This document shows, one piece after another, positions 15,579 to 23,400 of a DNA stretch of 27,083 nucleotides. Positions within the stretch are counted from its first letter, which is position 1; every line of letters starts with the position of its first letter. Under the pieces are notes generated by a model. The model saw nothing but the letters and a program-made list of their open reading frames with translations, was not told where the DNA came from and ran no database searches. The stretch comes from Flammeovirgaceae bacterium UBA5008 (lineage in GTDB: Bacteria > Bacteroidota > Bacteroidia > Cytophagales > Cyclobacteriaceae): positions 45,173 to 72,255 of the forward strand of contig DGYK01000025.1 of the NCBI GenBank assembly GCA_002398365.1. The letters run 5' to 3'. Both the position numbers and the translations under genes were made by a program.

Positions 15579-16268
15579 TTAGCTCTTAGTGGAGTGGATG
15601 TGTTGATATAACGCAAACAATTTCCAGAATCGTTGCTTCAATTTTACATCAAGTCGCTGGCGGGTAAAGTCATTCACTACAATCTCTACGGTTTCATCTG
15701 TGGTTTCGTATCGACCAATAAAAATCTCCCGTTCAGCAGTATAAAGTCCGATACTATTTGGGCAAAGATGAATGTTTTGTTTGGTCACTTCTTCAAAGAT
15801 CAACACATCATTCATTTGATAGCGCGGCAATGATTCGTGACTTGCTATATTTGGATTATAACTCACAGCGAGAAGCGAATGATTGTTTATTTCGGGCAGC
15901 ACAATTTTCGGAAAACGATCGATGTCATTAAACGACAACTCTTCATAATGGCACTTCAAATAGATCGCATCATTGATAATCGGCACTTGCTTAAGCTGTC
16001 GATTAATAACATGCTTCTCTTCTTCAATTAATTTATCTCCATTATATTGAAGGATCTCGTGAATGGAGAGATTTTGCGTGATAAACTGATTAAGCGGTAT
16101 GTTGAAATGGTTAGCAATTTGAATGACTGTTTCAATTTTGGGCTCCGCCCGGTTCTCCTCATAAGAAGATATGTTTCCGCGGGTTAACTCAAAGAGGTCT
16201 GCAAAAGCCTGCTGGCTAATCCCTTTGGTGGTTCGCACCTTTTTAATGTTGGCTCCAATCTTCGTCAT
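15579..16268 (-). CDS. XRE-family transcriptional regulator, probable repressor of the divergent stress operon
   Basis: 229 residues. An N-terminal XRE/Cro helix-turn-helix spans about 5-60 (IGANIKKVRTTKGISQQAFADLF, then RGNISSYEENRAEPKIETVIQIA). The C-terminal 150 residues contain LPRYQMNDVLIFEEV and a following strand-rich part that recall the S24/LexA-like fold seen in many XRE regulators; no catalytic Ser-Lys pair can be assigned with confidence, so self-cleavage is not claimed. The gene is divergent from the DUF2170-PspA operon with 102 bases between. A 6-4-6 palindrome in that gap overlaps its own -33 region and abuts the operon's -33, so negative autoregulation and control of the operon are likely. 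The -7 box is so close to the ATG that the mRNA may be leaderless. Confidence 0.85.
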   Translation of the reverse strand: MTKIGANIKKVRTTKGISQQAFADLFELTRGNISSYEENRAEPKIETVIQIANHFNIPLNQFITQNLSIHEILQYNGDKLIEEEKHVINRQLKQVPIINDAIYLKCHYEELSFNDIDRFPKIVLPEINNHSLLAVSYNPNIASHESLPRYQMNDVLIFEEVTKQNIHLCPNSIGLYTAEREIFIGRYETTDETVEIVVNDFTRQRLDVKLKQRFWKLFALYQHIHSTKS

Positions 16269-16272
16269 TCCA

Positions 16273-16280
16273 CAAATATA
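16273..16280 (-). promoter_or_regulatory. -7 box of the XRE gene, possibly leaderless
   Basis: Read leftward, TATATTTG matches TAnnTTTG exactly, with TTG triplets 17 and 20 bases upstream as -33 candidates. Only 4 bases separate the box from the ATG at 16268, so transcription would begin at or next to the start codon. Confidence 0.5.
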
Positions 16281-16293
16281 AGTGTAAAAAACT

Positions 16294-16309
16294 TTAGCAA
16301 CAATGCTAA
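16294..16309. promoter_or_regulatory. Candidate operator between the divergent promoters
   Basis: TTAGCA-ACAA-TGCTAA is a perfect 6-bp inverted repeat with a 4-base centre, the size typical of sites bound by dimeric XRE repressors. It covers the -33 region of the leftward XRE promoter and ends 5 bases before the -33 TTTG of the rightward operon promoter. One protein bound here could control both. Confidence 0.6.
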
Positions 16310-16314
16310 TTTTT

Positions 16315-16345
16315 TTTGCAACTTAAAATATATTGATTACGTTTG
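16315..16345 (+). promoter_or_regulatory. Promoter of the DUF2170-PspA-flotillin-ATPase operon
   Basis: TTTG (16315-16318) and TACGTTTG (16338-16345) match the Bacteroidota -33 TTTG and -7 TAnnTTTG elements with a spacer of exactly 19 bases, the favoured distance. Transcription would start near 16350, about 20 bases before the first ATG of the operon. Confidence 0.7.
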
Positions 16346-16370
16346 TTCAAGCAGCAACAAGCTGATCCGC

Positions 16371-16763
16371 ATGAATACTATTGAGACTATTGAAGATTTC
16401 GCACTCCGGCTTGATTGCAAAATTCTCTATAAAGATGAACAAAGCGGTATCCTTAAAATAGATAACCAGGCCGATGGCATCCATAACCTGATTCTCGGAT
16501 ACGCGCCTCCCATTCTGATCATGGAACAGTATCTTTTTACATTCAGAGAAGGGAACATCGAGATGTTTAAAACGCTACTTCAAAAAAACAGAGACACCAT
16601 TCATGGTGCCTTTGTGATTAGCGAAGAAGGGAACAGAGTATTATTTAGATATACCATGCAATTGCAAAATCTGGATTTCAATGAGTTTGAAAGTGCCCTG
16701 AATTCCCTCGGATTATTGGTGAGCGAGTTCTCTCAACAGATCATTGATTTCTCCAAATTATAA
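16371..16763 (+). CDS. DUF2170 (YjfI-like) protein, first gene of the PspA operon
   Basis: A 130-residue cytosolic protein. The stretch DTIHGAFVISEEGNRVLFRYTMQLQNLDFNEFESAL (about 80-115, cited in parts: HGAFVISEEG, VLFRYTMQLQNLD) fits DUF2170, the family of E. coli YjfI, which is also encoded next to a PspA-like protein (YjfJ). DUF2170 has been compared with CesT/Tir-type secretion chaperones, a suggestion consistent with its size and with the alternating strand-helix pattern here. It is the first gene after the divergent promoter, with 44 bases to PspA. A plausible role is binding PspA or helping its assembly (inference). The family call rests on motif memory, not on a search. Confidence 0.75.
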   Translation: MNTIETIEDFALRLDCKILYKDEQSGILKIDNQADGIHNLILGYAPPILIMEQYLFTFREGNIEMFKTLLQKNRDTIHGAFVISEEGNRVLFRYTMQLQNLDFNEFESALNSLGLLVSEFSQQIIDFSKL

Positions 16764-16807
16764 AACCTGATAAAGTTATTTTTTTGTTAACCTTAAAGTA
16801 ATCAGTC

Positions 16808-17506
16808 ATGAATATCTTCAAAAGAATTTTTAGAATCGGCCAGGCTGAAATCCATGCCGCGGTAGACAAAATGGAAGATCCTATTAAGATGACGGAGCAA
16901 GGTCTTCGCGAACTTCGCATCGACCTCACGGAAGCCACCGAGTCGTACGCCAAAGTGAAGGCGCTCGCCATTCGTACTGAGAATGAACAACTCAACTGTG
17001 ATCAGCAGTCGAGAAACTATGCCGAAAAAGCCATTCTGATTATGCAAAAAGCGCAGAGTGGCCAGGTAGATTTGTACAAAGCAGAAGAGCTAGCGCGGGA
17101 AGCCTTGTCGCTGCGCAGAAAATATTATGCAGAATCCGAAGAACTGGGACAACAGGTAGCGGCATTGCAACAATCGGAGCGGGAAATGCAGCGCAACACC
17201 GAAATTCTCAGAGAAAACCTCGAGAAATGGGAGAAAGAATTGCGCACGTTGAAGGCCCGGGTGAAGGTGAGCAGTGCCACCAAGCATGTGAATAAACAAA
17301 TGGCCCAACTTGATAACAACGGCACGGTGTCTATGCTGCAGCGGATGAAAACAAAAGTAGAAGATGAGGAAGCATTGGCGAAAGCCTATGGGGAAATAGC
17401 CCGCAACAAACACAGTTTGAAAGATGAATTGGACGATCTTTTGAAAGATGATTCGTTTTCAATTGAAAAAGATCTTCAGGCAATCAAAGAAAAATTAGGT
17501 ATCTAG
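16808..17506 (+). CDS. pspA: PspA/IM30 (Vipp1) family membrane-stress protein
   Basis: 232 residues, the usual PspA length. The N-terminus MNIFKRIFRIGQAEI is an amphipathic helix suited to membrane binding. Next comes the family signature VDKMEDPIKM near 20-29, then a long coiled-coil hairpin to about residue 190 and short C-terminal helices. PspA proteins share the ESCRT-III fold and polymerise into rods and rings on stressed or leaky inner membranes. No PspF, PspB or PspC is present, so regulation is not of the classical enterobacterial type; the XRE regulator upstream is the likely substitute. It is second in a same-strand operon and followed by the YqiJ-like gene after 24 bases, which links it to the flotillin system. 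Confidence 0.93.
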   Translation: MNIFKRIFRIGQAEIHAAVDKMEDPIKMTEQGLRELRIDLTEATESYAKVKALAIRTENEQLNCDQQSRNYAEKAILIMQKAQSGQVDLYKAEELAREALSLRRKYYAESEELGQQVAALQQSEREMQRNTEILRENLEKWEKELRTLKARVKVSSATKHVNKQMAQLDNNGTVSMLQRMKTKVEDEEALAKAYGEIARNKHSLKDELDDLLKDDSFSIEKDLQAIKEKLGI

Positions 17507-17530
17507 CAAAAGCAATATTCTAATCCATTC

Positions 17531-18208
17531 ATGGCAAGTTTTGTAGACTTACTTTTTAATCCGTTGAGCAATGCGATCATGACCATTCTCACGGGCATCA
17601 CAGCACTATACTGGATTACCACCTTTTTTGTGGGAGACTTGTTTGGCGATGTCGGAATCGAAAGCGATCTGGACACCCATGGAGCAGATCTTGATGCGGA
17701 TGTGGATGGTGGTGACGAAAACGCATCGGAAAAATCTTTTTTTCAGAAGGCGTTGGAATTCGTGAACATTGGAAAAGTGCCATTTATGGTGGTATATTCT
17801 GTTTTCAAACTCCTTGCCTGGACCATTACGCTTACTTCATCCATTTTTATTGGTTTAGCATCGTGGGGATGGAAATCCGTGTTCATCTTGTTCCCGGTGT
17901 TTTTAATAGCGTATGTATTTACCCGCTATGCCACACGCCCTTTAATCAAAGTATACAGTGCCATGGGCTACAATGGTGAAGAACCGCACGAAATGTTAGG
18001 ACGCATTGCCCGCATGCGGAGTACCATATCAGGAGATATGATTGGCGCTGCCGAATTACAAATACAAAGTGATATCATCCGCATAAATGTGCGAAGCCAA
18101 ACAGGTGAATCGATAGCCTATGATGCACAAGTGATGATTAAAGACGAATCACCCGATAAGAAATTTTACCTCGTCATTCCGGAAATCAATCTTTCGAATG
18201 TTGTTTAA
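17531..18208 (+). CDS. YqiJ-like membrane protein with C-terminal OB/NfeD-like domain
   Basis: 225 residues. Hydrophobic helices are at about 14-35, 83-108 and 113-132. Between the first and second is an acidic loop (ESDLDTHGADLDADVDGGDE, 44-63) of the DxDxDxD style common in YqiJ relatives. From about 150 to 222 lies a small beta-barrel domain starting EEPHEMLGRIARMRSTI, as in YqiJ/NfeD-type proteins. Such proteins are encoded next to flotillins and are thought to anchor or regulate them in membrane microdomains. Here it sits between pspA and the flotillin gene (59 bases to the latter). The acidic loop could bind cations or basic partners (inference). Confidence 0.85.
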   Translation: MASFVDLLFNPLSNAIMTILTGITALYWITTFFVGDLFGDVGIESDLDTHGADLDADVDGGDENASEKSFFQKALEFVNIGKVPFMVVYSVFKLLAWTITLTSSIFIGLASWGWKSVFILFPVFLIAYVFTRYATRPLIKVYSAMGYNGEEPHEMLGRIARMRSTISGDMIGAAELQIQSDIIRINVRSQTGESIAYDAQVMIKDESPDKKFYLVIPEINLSNVV

Positions 18209-18267
18209 AAACGTACCATACACTTTAATCTTTTTTATTATCTCAAACCTTAAAAATTCATAATACT

Positions 18268-20295
18268 ATGGGCTTACTCGGTGGCATCGGCCTCACGCTG
18301 ATCGGTGGAATTGTGTTTGTTATTTTTATCCTCCTGTTCGCGTTCGCGAACTTCTACAAAAAGATACCTCACGGAAAGGCCATCGTGCGTACCGGTGTGG
18401 GAGGGGGTAAAGTTGCTTTCAATGCAGGTATGTATGTCATCCCGATTCTTCACCGCATGGAAATCATGGATATCTCGGTCAAGAAATTGCAAATCGATCG
18501 CCTCGAAAACGATGGCTTGATTTGCAAAGACAATATTCGCGCAGACATCAAGGTAGCCTTCTTCGTGCGTGTGAACAAAAGTGTAGACGATGTGCTGAAC
18601 GTAGCCCAAATCATCGGAACCGAGAGAGCCAGTGACGTTGACACGTTACGCAACTTGTTCGAAGCAAAATTCTCGGAAGCGTTAAAAACAGTCGGTAAGA
18701 AATTTGATTTTATCGAACTGTATGAAGCTCGCAGAGAATTCAGAACGGAAATTCTGAATATCATTGGCACTGATCTGAACGGCTATATTCTGGATGACTG
18801 TGCGATTGATTATTTGGAACAAACCGAAATGAAGTTCCTAAGCGCAGGCAACATCCTCGACTCGCAGGGTATCAAGAAGATTACAGAACTCACTGCTGAG
18901 CAAAACATCAAAGCGAATTTGATCAGACGCGAAGAAGAGAAAGTCATTAAGAAACAAAACGTGGAAGCCCGTGAAGCCATTCTGGAGTTAGAGCGCCAGA
19001 TGACGGAGAAGGAAGAAAAGCAATTCAGAGAAGTTGAAAACATCCGTTCACGCGAGCGGGCTGAGATTCAAAAGGTGCGGGAAGAAGAAAGATTGAGAGG
19101 GGAGTCTGTGCGCATCAAAACTGATGAAGCGCTGGCGGTGCAGGAAGAAAATAAACAGCGTCAGGTGGTGATTGCTGAAAAGAATAAGCAACGGACGATT
19201 GCCGTAGAAACGGAGCGCGTAGAAAAAGACCGCATGTTGGAAGCTACCGAGCGGGAGAAGATCGTAACCATGGCTCAAATCGAAAAGGAAAAAACATTAG
19301 AAGTTGAGCGTAAAAACATTCAGGATGTAATCCGCGATCGCGTGCGTTTGGAGAAAGGAGTGGTGGAAGAACAACAAGGAATAAAAGATGTGGAAGCTTT
19401 CCGTGAAGTGGAGCGGAACAAAACCGTCAGCATCACGATAGCGAACCAGCAAGCAGAAGAGAAATTGATTTTCACCGTAAAGGCAGCCGAAGCTGAAAAG
19501 AGAGCGGCTGAAGAAAAAGCCAAGCAGATGCTCATTGATGCCGATGCACATAAGGAGTCTGCGGTAAAGCAAGCAGAAGCACGCAAGATACTGGCAGATG
19601 CGAAGGCACGCGAAGATGCAACGCTGGGATTATCAGAAGCAGAGGTAATGTTAGCCAAAGCAGATGCATCCGAAAGACAAGGAATCGTGGAAGCTTCCAA
19701 TGTGGAGAAAATGGCGGAAGCCAAACGCAAAGAAGGACTGGCACAAGCGGAAGTAACGAAAGAAAAGGCATTGGCGGAAGCAGCCGGTATAGAAGAAAAG
19801 GCGGAAGCCATGAAGAAGTTGGATACAGTCGGAAAAGATCACGAAGAATTCAAGTTGTTGCTCACCAAAGAAAAAGAGATTGAACTCGCGCAGATCAATA
19901 TTCAAAAGCACATCGCTGACGCCCAAGCGAAGATTTTGGGTGAAGCATTGAAGACTGCGAAGATTGACATCGTAGGTGGAGAAACGATGTTCTTCCAGAA
20001 TATCATTAACCAGGTTTCAAATGCAAAAGGTTTCGACCGTTTGATCAACGAAAGCGAAAACGCTACGCAACTAAAAACTGCACTGCTGGGCGATGGTCAA
20101 CAAGGAGGAGATCTATTGGATCGTGTGAAAGAATTTGCCGGCAAGTATAACATTACGACCAACGATATTAAAAATCTGACGATCTCCAGCCTGATCCTGA
20201 AGATGCAACAGAAGAGCACCGATGATGACCGACCATTACTGACCAATCTGGCAAACCTTGTTTCAAGTTTGGGTTTAGGAAATAAAAAGCTGTAG
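18268..20295 (+). CDS. YqiK-like flotillin (SPFH/band 7 protein)
   Basis: 675 residues, longer than FloT-type flotillins (about 500) and closer to YqiK-like proteins with an extended coiled coil. One membrane helix at about 7-28 (GIGLTLIGGIVFVIFILLFA) precedes the SPFH domain, about 30-200, which contains IPHGKAIVRTGVGG, VHADIK-type strands and LNGYILDDCAIDYLEQT. Residues about 210-540 are an almost unbroken E/K/A/R-rich coiled coil (EEKQFREVENIRSRERAEIQ and similar). A C-terminal flotillin-type region follows. Flotillins oligomerise into membrane cages and organise ordered lipid patches. It is fourth in the operon, after its usual YqiJ-like partner, and separated from the ATPase gene by a 117-base gap with a strong hairpin. 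Confidence 0.94.
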   Translation: MGLLGGIGLTLIGGIVFVIFILLFAFANFYKKIPHGKAIVRTGVGGGKVAFNAGMYVIPILHRMEIMDISVKKLQIDRLENDGLICKDNIRADIKVAFFVRVNKSVDDVLNVAQIIGTERASDVDTLRNLFEAKFSEALKTVGKKFDFIELYEARREFRTEILNIIGTDLNGYILDDCAIDYLEQTEMKFLSAGNILDSQGIKKITELTAEQNIKANLIRREEEKVIKKQNVEAREAILELERQMTEKEEKQFREVENIRSRERAEIQKVREEERLRGESVRIKTDEALAVQEENKQRQVVIAEKNKQRTIAVETERVEKDRMLEATEREKIVTMAQIEKEKTLEVERKNIQDVIRDRVRLEKGVVEEQQGIKDVEAFREVERNKTVSITIANQQAEEKLIFTVKAAEAEKRAAEEKAKQMLIDADAHKESAVKQAEARKILADAKAREDATLGLSEAEVMLAKADASERQGIVEASNVEKMAEAKRKEGLAQAEVTKEKALAEAAGIEEKAEAMKKLDTVGKDHEEFKLLLTKEKEIELAQINIQKHIADAQAKILGEALKTAKIDIVGGETMFFQNIINQVSNAKGFDRLINESENATQLKTALLGDGQQGGDLLDRVKEFAGKYNITTNDIKNLTISSLILKMQQKSTDDDRPLLTNLANLVSSLGLGNKKL

Positions 20296-20312
20296 CACCC
20301 ATACAAAGATGG

Positions 20313-20343
20313 TATTTCAGGATTCTTTTGGAATCCTGAAATA
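20313..20343 (+). promoter_or_regulatory. Intercistronic 12-bp hairpin between flotillin and ATPase genes
   Basis: TATTTCAGGATT (20313-20324) and AATCCTGAAATA (20332-20343) are exact reverse complements with a 7-base loop. An outer ACCCA (about 20297-20302) and TGGGT (20348-20352) can extend the pairing. No T-run follows the right arm. It may be a partial terminator, an RNA-processing or stability element, setting a lower level of the large ATPase relative to the membrane proteins upstream. Confidence 0.65.
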
Positions 20344-20412
20344 TTGTTGGGTAGGGGAAATGCACTCGATAAAAGGAGTGCTATAAAATTCATCATCGCT
20401 TATCTTTTTCAA

Positions 20413-23400
20413 ATGGCAGGTACTGAAAATATAAATGCAAAGCTGGACTCCGGCACGTATGAAATCATCCGGAAAAGGCTGGAAGAACAACGATTGGATT
20501 TGCTGGATAGACTGGCGAAGCTGAATAAAGTCCGAAAAGAGATATTCAGCTCAAGCGGTTTTCAACTGGCCTCCAACCAGCGGATCACTACCGAAAACAA
20601 CGGGATTGCACGTGGCATCATGGCCTTTGGTAACCTGACCATCTTTGGCTACAACGTACATTTTGGGCTGCGCGAAAACATCAAGCTCAGTGATGTTTTT
20701 AATATCTACAAATTTACGGGCGATCATTTTACTCCGGAGCCGCTTACGCTTTTGGAGGACGAAAATTTTATTACCGACTTCAACAACTTATATAAATACT
20801 ACCGCGATTCGATTTTTGCAAAGTTTCACAAGACCGAGAACTATTTGTATCTGATCTTTCAAACGGGTAAAAGCCTGGAAGACCGGAAAGCATTTAAGTG
20901 GTTGATCAAAGAGGAGAAACTAATATATATTGATGACCGAAGTGTTCATGAAGTAAAGCGGGCCGCCCAGCATGAATTTGATTGGGTACGAACCGACCTC
21001 AGCCACCGCAGGCTGGGTTTACATCCGCATGTTTCGGTATTGGATAAAGTATTTATCGAAGCCGTAAACGGAGACATTACGTTCAAGATTGAAAACAATA
21101 CCGATACAGGGCAAGGAATTTATTCGGAACCCGTATTGAATAAAGACCAACAACTGGATGATGCGGAATATCATTATGCCGATCTTGGAAACCTGATCCC
21201 GGTTAAGATCAAACCGTATGGTGAAAATTTTCGCGGCTACATCTTTAATGTGCGTACCAAGCAGGTTCTGCCGGTAAATAGTTTATTGGATGCCGGTGTG
21301 CTGCTGCCCGACAATCAGGGAATCATTTTTCCGAATGGCTATTACTTGCAAAGTGGCGATTACAAGCTATTTGATCTGAATGTAGCAGAACTGGAATTTA
21401 ACAACAGCATGGCTTCTCCCAATGGAGAAGATTTTTTGTACGTATTCTATCAGAAGCTGACGAATACCTACGTGTTGATGTCCTACAACGTGATCGCCCA
21501 ACAAGTGGAAACACCGATCATCTGCAATGGCTTCACGGTGTTTAGTGATGGCATGCTCGTGTATTTCAAATCCGAAAGCGAAGCAATAAGACATCATCAG
21601 GTACAAATCTGGCGTACACCCTACACCACCACACTGCAGGAAAATAAGACCATGAGCGATAATGTGGTCTATAAGATTGGCAACAAAGCCATCGTCAGTG
21701 CGATGAGCGAAAGCCAGGAGGTGGTGCAGCTTTTACAGAAGGAGGACAGCTACGAGGGACTGTATGAAGACATCCACAAACGTGCGAATGATATTGTAGA
21801 TTCCTATTTCTGGCTCCACGATGAAAGTACCTTCGCGCTTGCTGCGCCTTTAAAGCAAATCAAAACGATTGCCAATACGGCCATTGATGAGTTTGCCAAA
21901 GTACAAGCTCAACGTAAGCACGCGAAGGATAATCTCATCGCCCTGCAAAAGCGGGTGGATCAATTGGTGATCGATATCAAAGGTGCTACCATCACATCAT
22001 TAGATCAGTTGATTAAGTTGCTGGCTTCCACACGGAGCTTGCAAGGCGCAACAATTGACTTGCTGAATGTGCGATACATTGATACAGTTGCCGTCAACGC
22101 ACTGAAAGAAATACTCAGTCAATACAATAGCTCACTTTCGCAGAACACCGTCCAGTTTCTATTGAAAGAGGAAGCACTTGCTCCGTATGAAACGAAAGTT
22201 CTTGATCTGAAGAAACTGGTCAGCACAGTTACTAAAGTAATCGACTCACAACCGGTTGAGCAAGCGATCAAAGAAATTTCCGCTGGACTGGAATTACTCA
22301 TCGATATACTCAACAGTCTCAAGATAGAAGACACCACGCAAACCACACGGATTGTCGAAAAGATCTCACTGATTTTTGCTTCATTGAATGAAGTGAAGGC
22401 TGAACTGGTGCGCATCACCACGGCCCTGAGAGCGCAGGAATCTACCGGTCAGTTTTATGCACAACTTTCGTTACTGGATCAGAGCATCGTAAACTTCCTG
22501 GACGTATCTACCACTCCGGAAAAGTGCGATGAGTATTTTACGAAAGTGAGTATTCAGGTAGAAGAGCTGGAAAGTAAGTTTGCTGACTTCGATGAGTTCA
22601 TCACCAAAATAGCCGACAAGCGGGATGAGGTGATCAAAGCATTCAATGGGAAGAAGGAGATGCTGCTCGCGCAACGCAACAAGCGTACTACCGCGCTGGA
22701 GCAAATTGGTTTGCGTGTTTTGAAAAACATTGAAAACAAGGCGCAGGCATTCGACAACAAGGAGAGTATCTACGCTTTTTTCTCTACCGACTTAATGATC
22801 GATAAGGTACGCAGCCTAAAAGATGAACTAAAAGAGTTGGGAGATGTAGCCAAAGCCGAAAACCTGGAAAACCTTTTAAAGGTTTCGCAGGAAACGGCCC
22901 TGCGCAATCTCAAAGACAAGACCGATCTTTTTGTAGATGGTCAGAATATCATTTCGCTCGGCACCTATAAGTTTACGGTCAATAAGCAGGTGTTGGATCT
23001 TACCATCGTACGAAGAAATGAAAGTCTATTCTATCACCTGATTGGGACCAGCTTTTATAAGCAAGTGAGCGATGAAGCATTGTACCAGCATCGTGCCATC
23101 TGGGAGCAAGAGCTGATATCTGAAAACACAGAGGTTTATCGCGCGGAGTATTTGGCCTATCAAACATTTCTTGAAAGCCTTCGGAACCACGAGCCCTGGA
23201 GCTTTGAAGCTTTTCTGAAAGATCGAACCGAGCGAGACTACGGAGCCGGCCATCTGAAAGGTGTTCATGATGCTGATGCAACCATCCTTTATCAGGGATT
23301 GAAAAAACTACAGACAGAGCTGGGCATTCTTCAGTTTTCTCCGGGTGTGCGCGTTTCCGCTCAGTTGTTTTGGTTTGGATTAGACGATGCCACTCGTCAT

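Noticed and set aside
19320..19811. 163-codon minus-strand frame rich in A and S
   Set aside because: It is the antisense shadow of the E/K/A-rich coiled coil of the flotillin gene.
20344..20412. Upstream ATG extension of the ATPase gene by 23 codons
   Set aside because: The extra residues read from the base of the intercistronic hairpin and do not resemble a protein start; the ATG at 20413 begins a plausible N-terminus.
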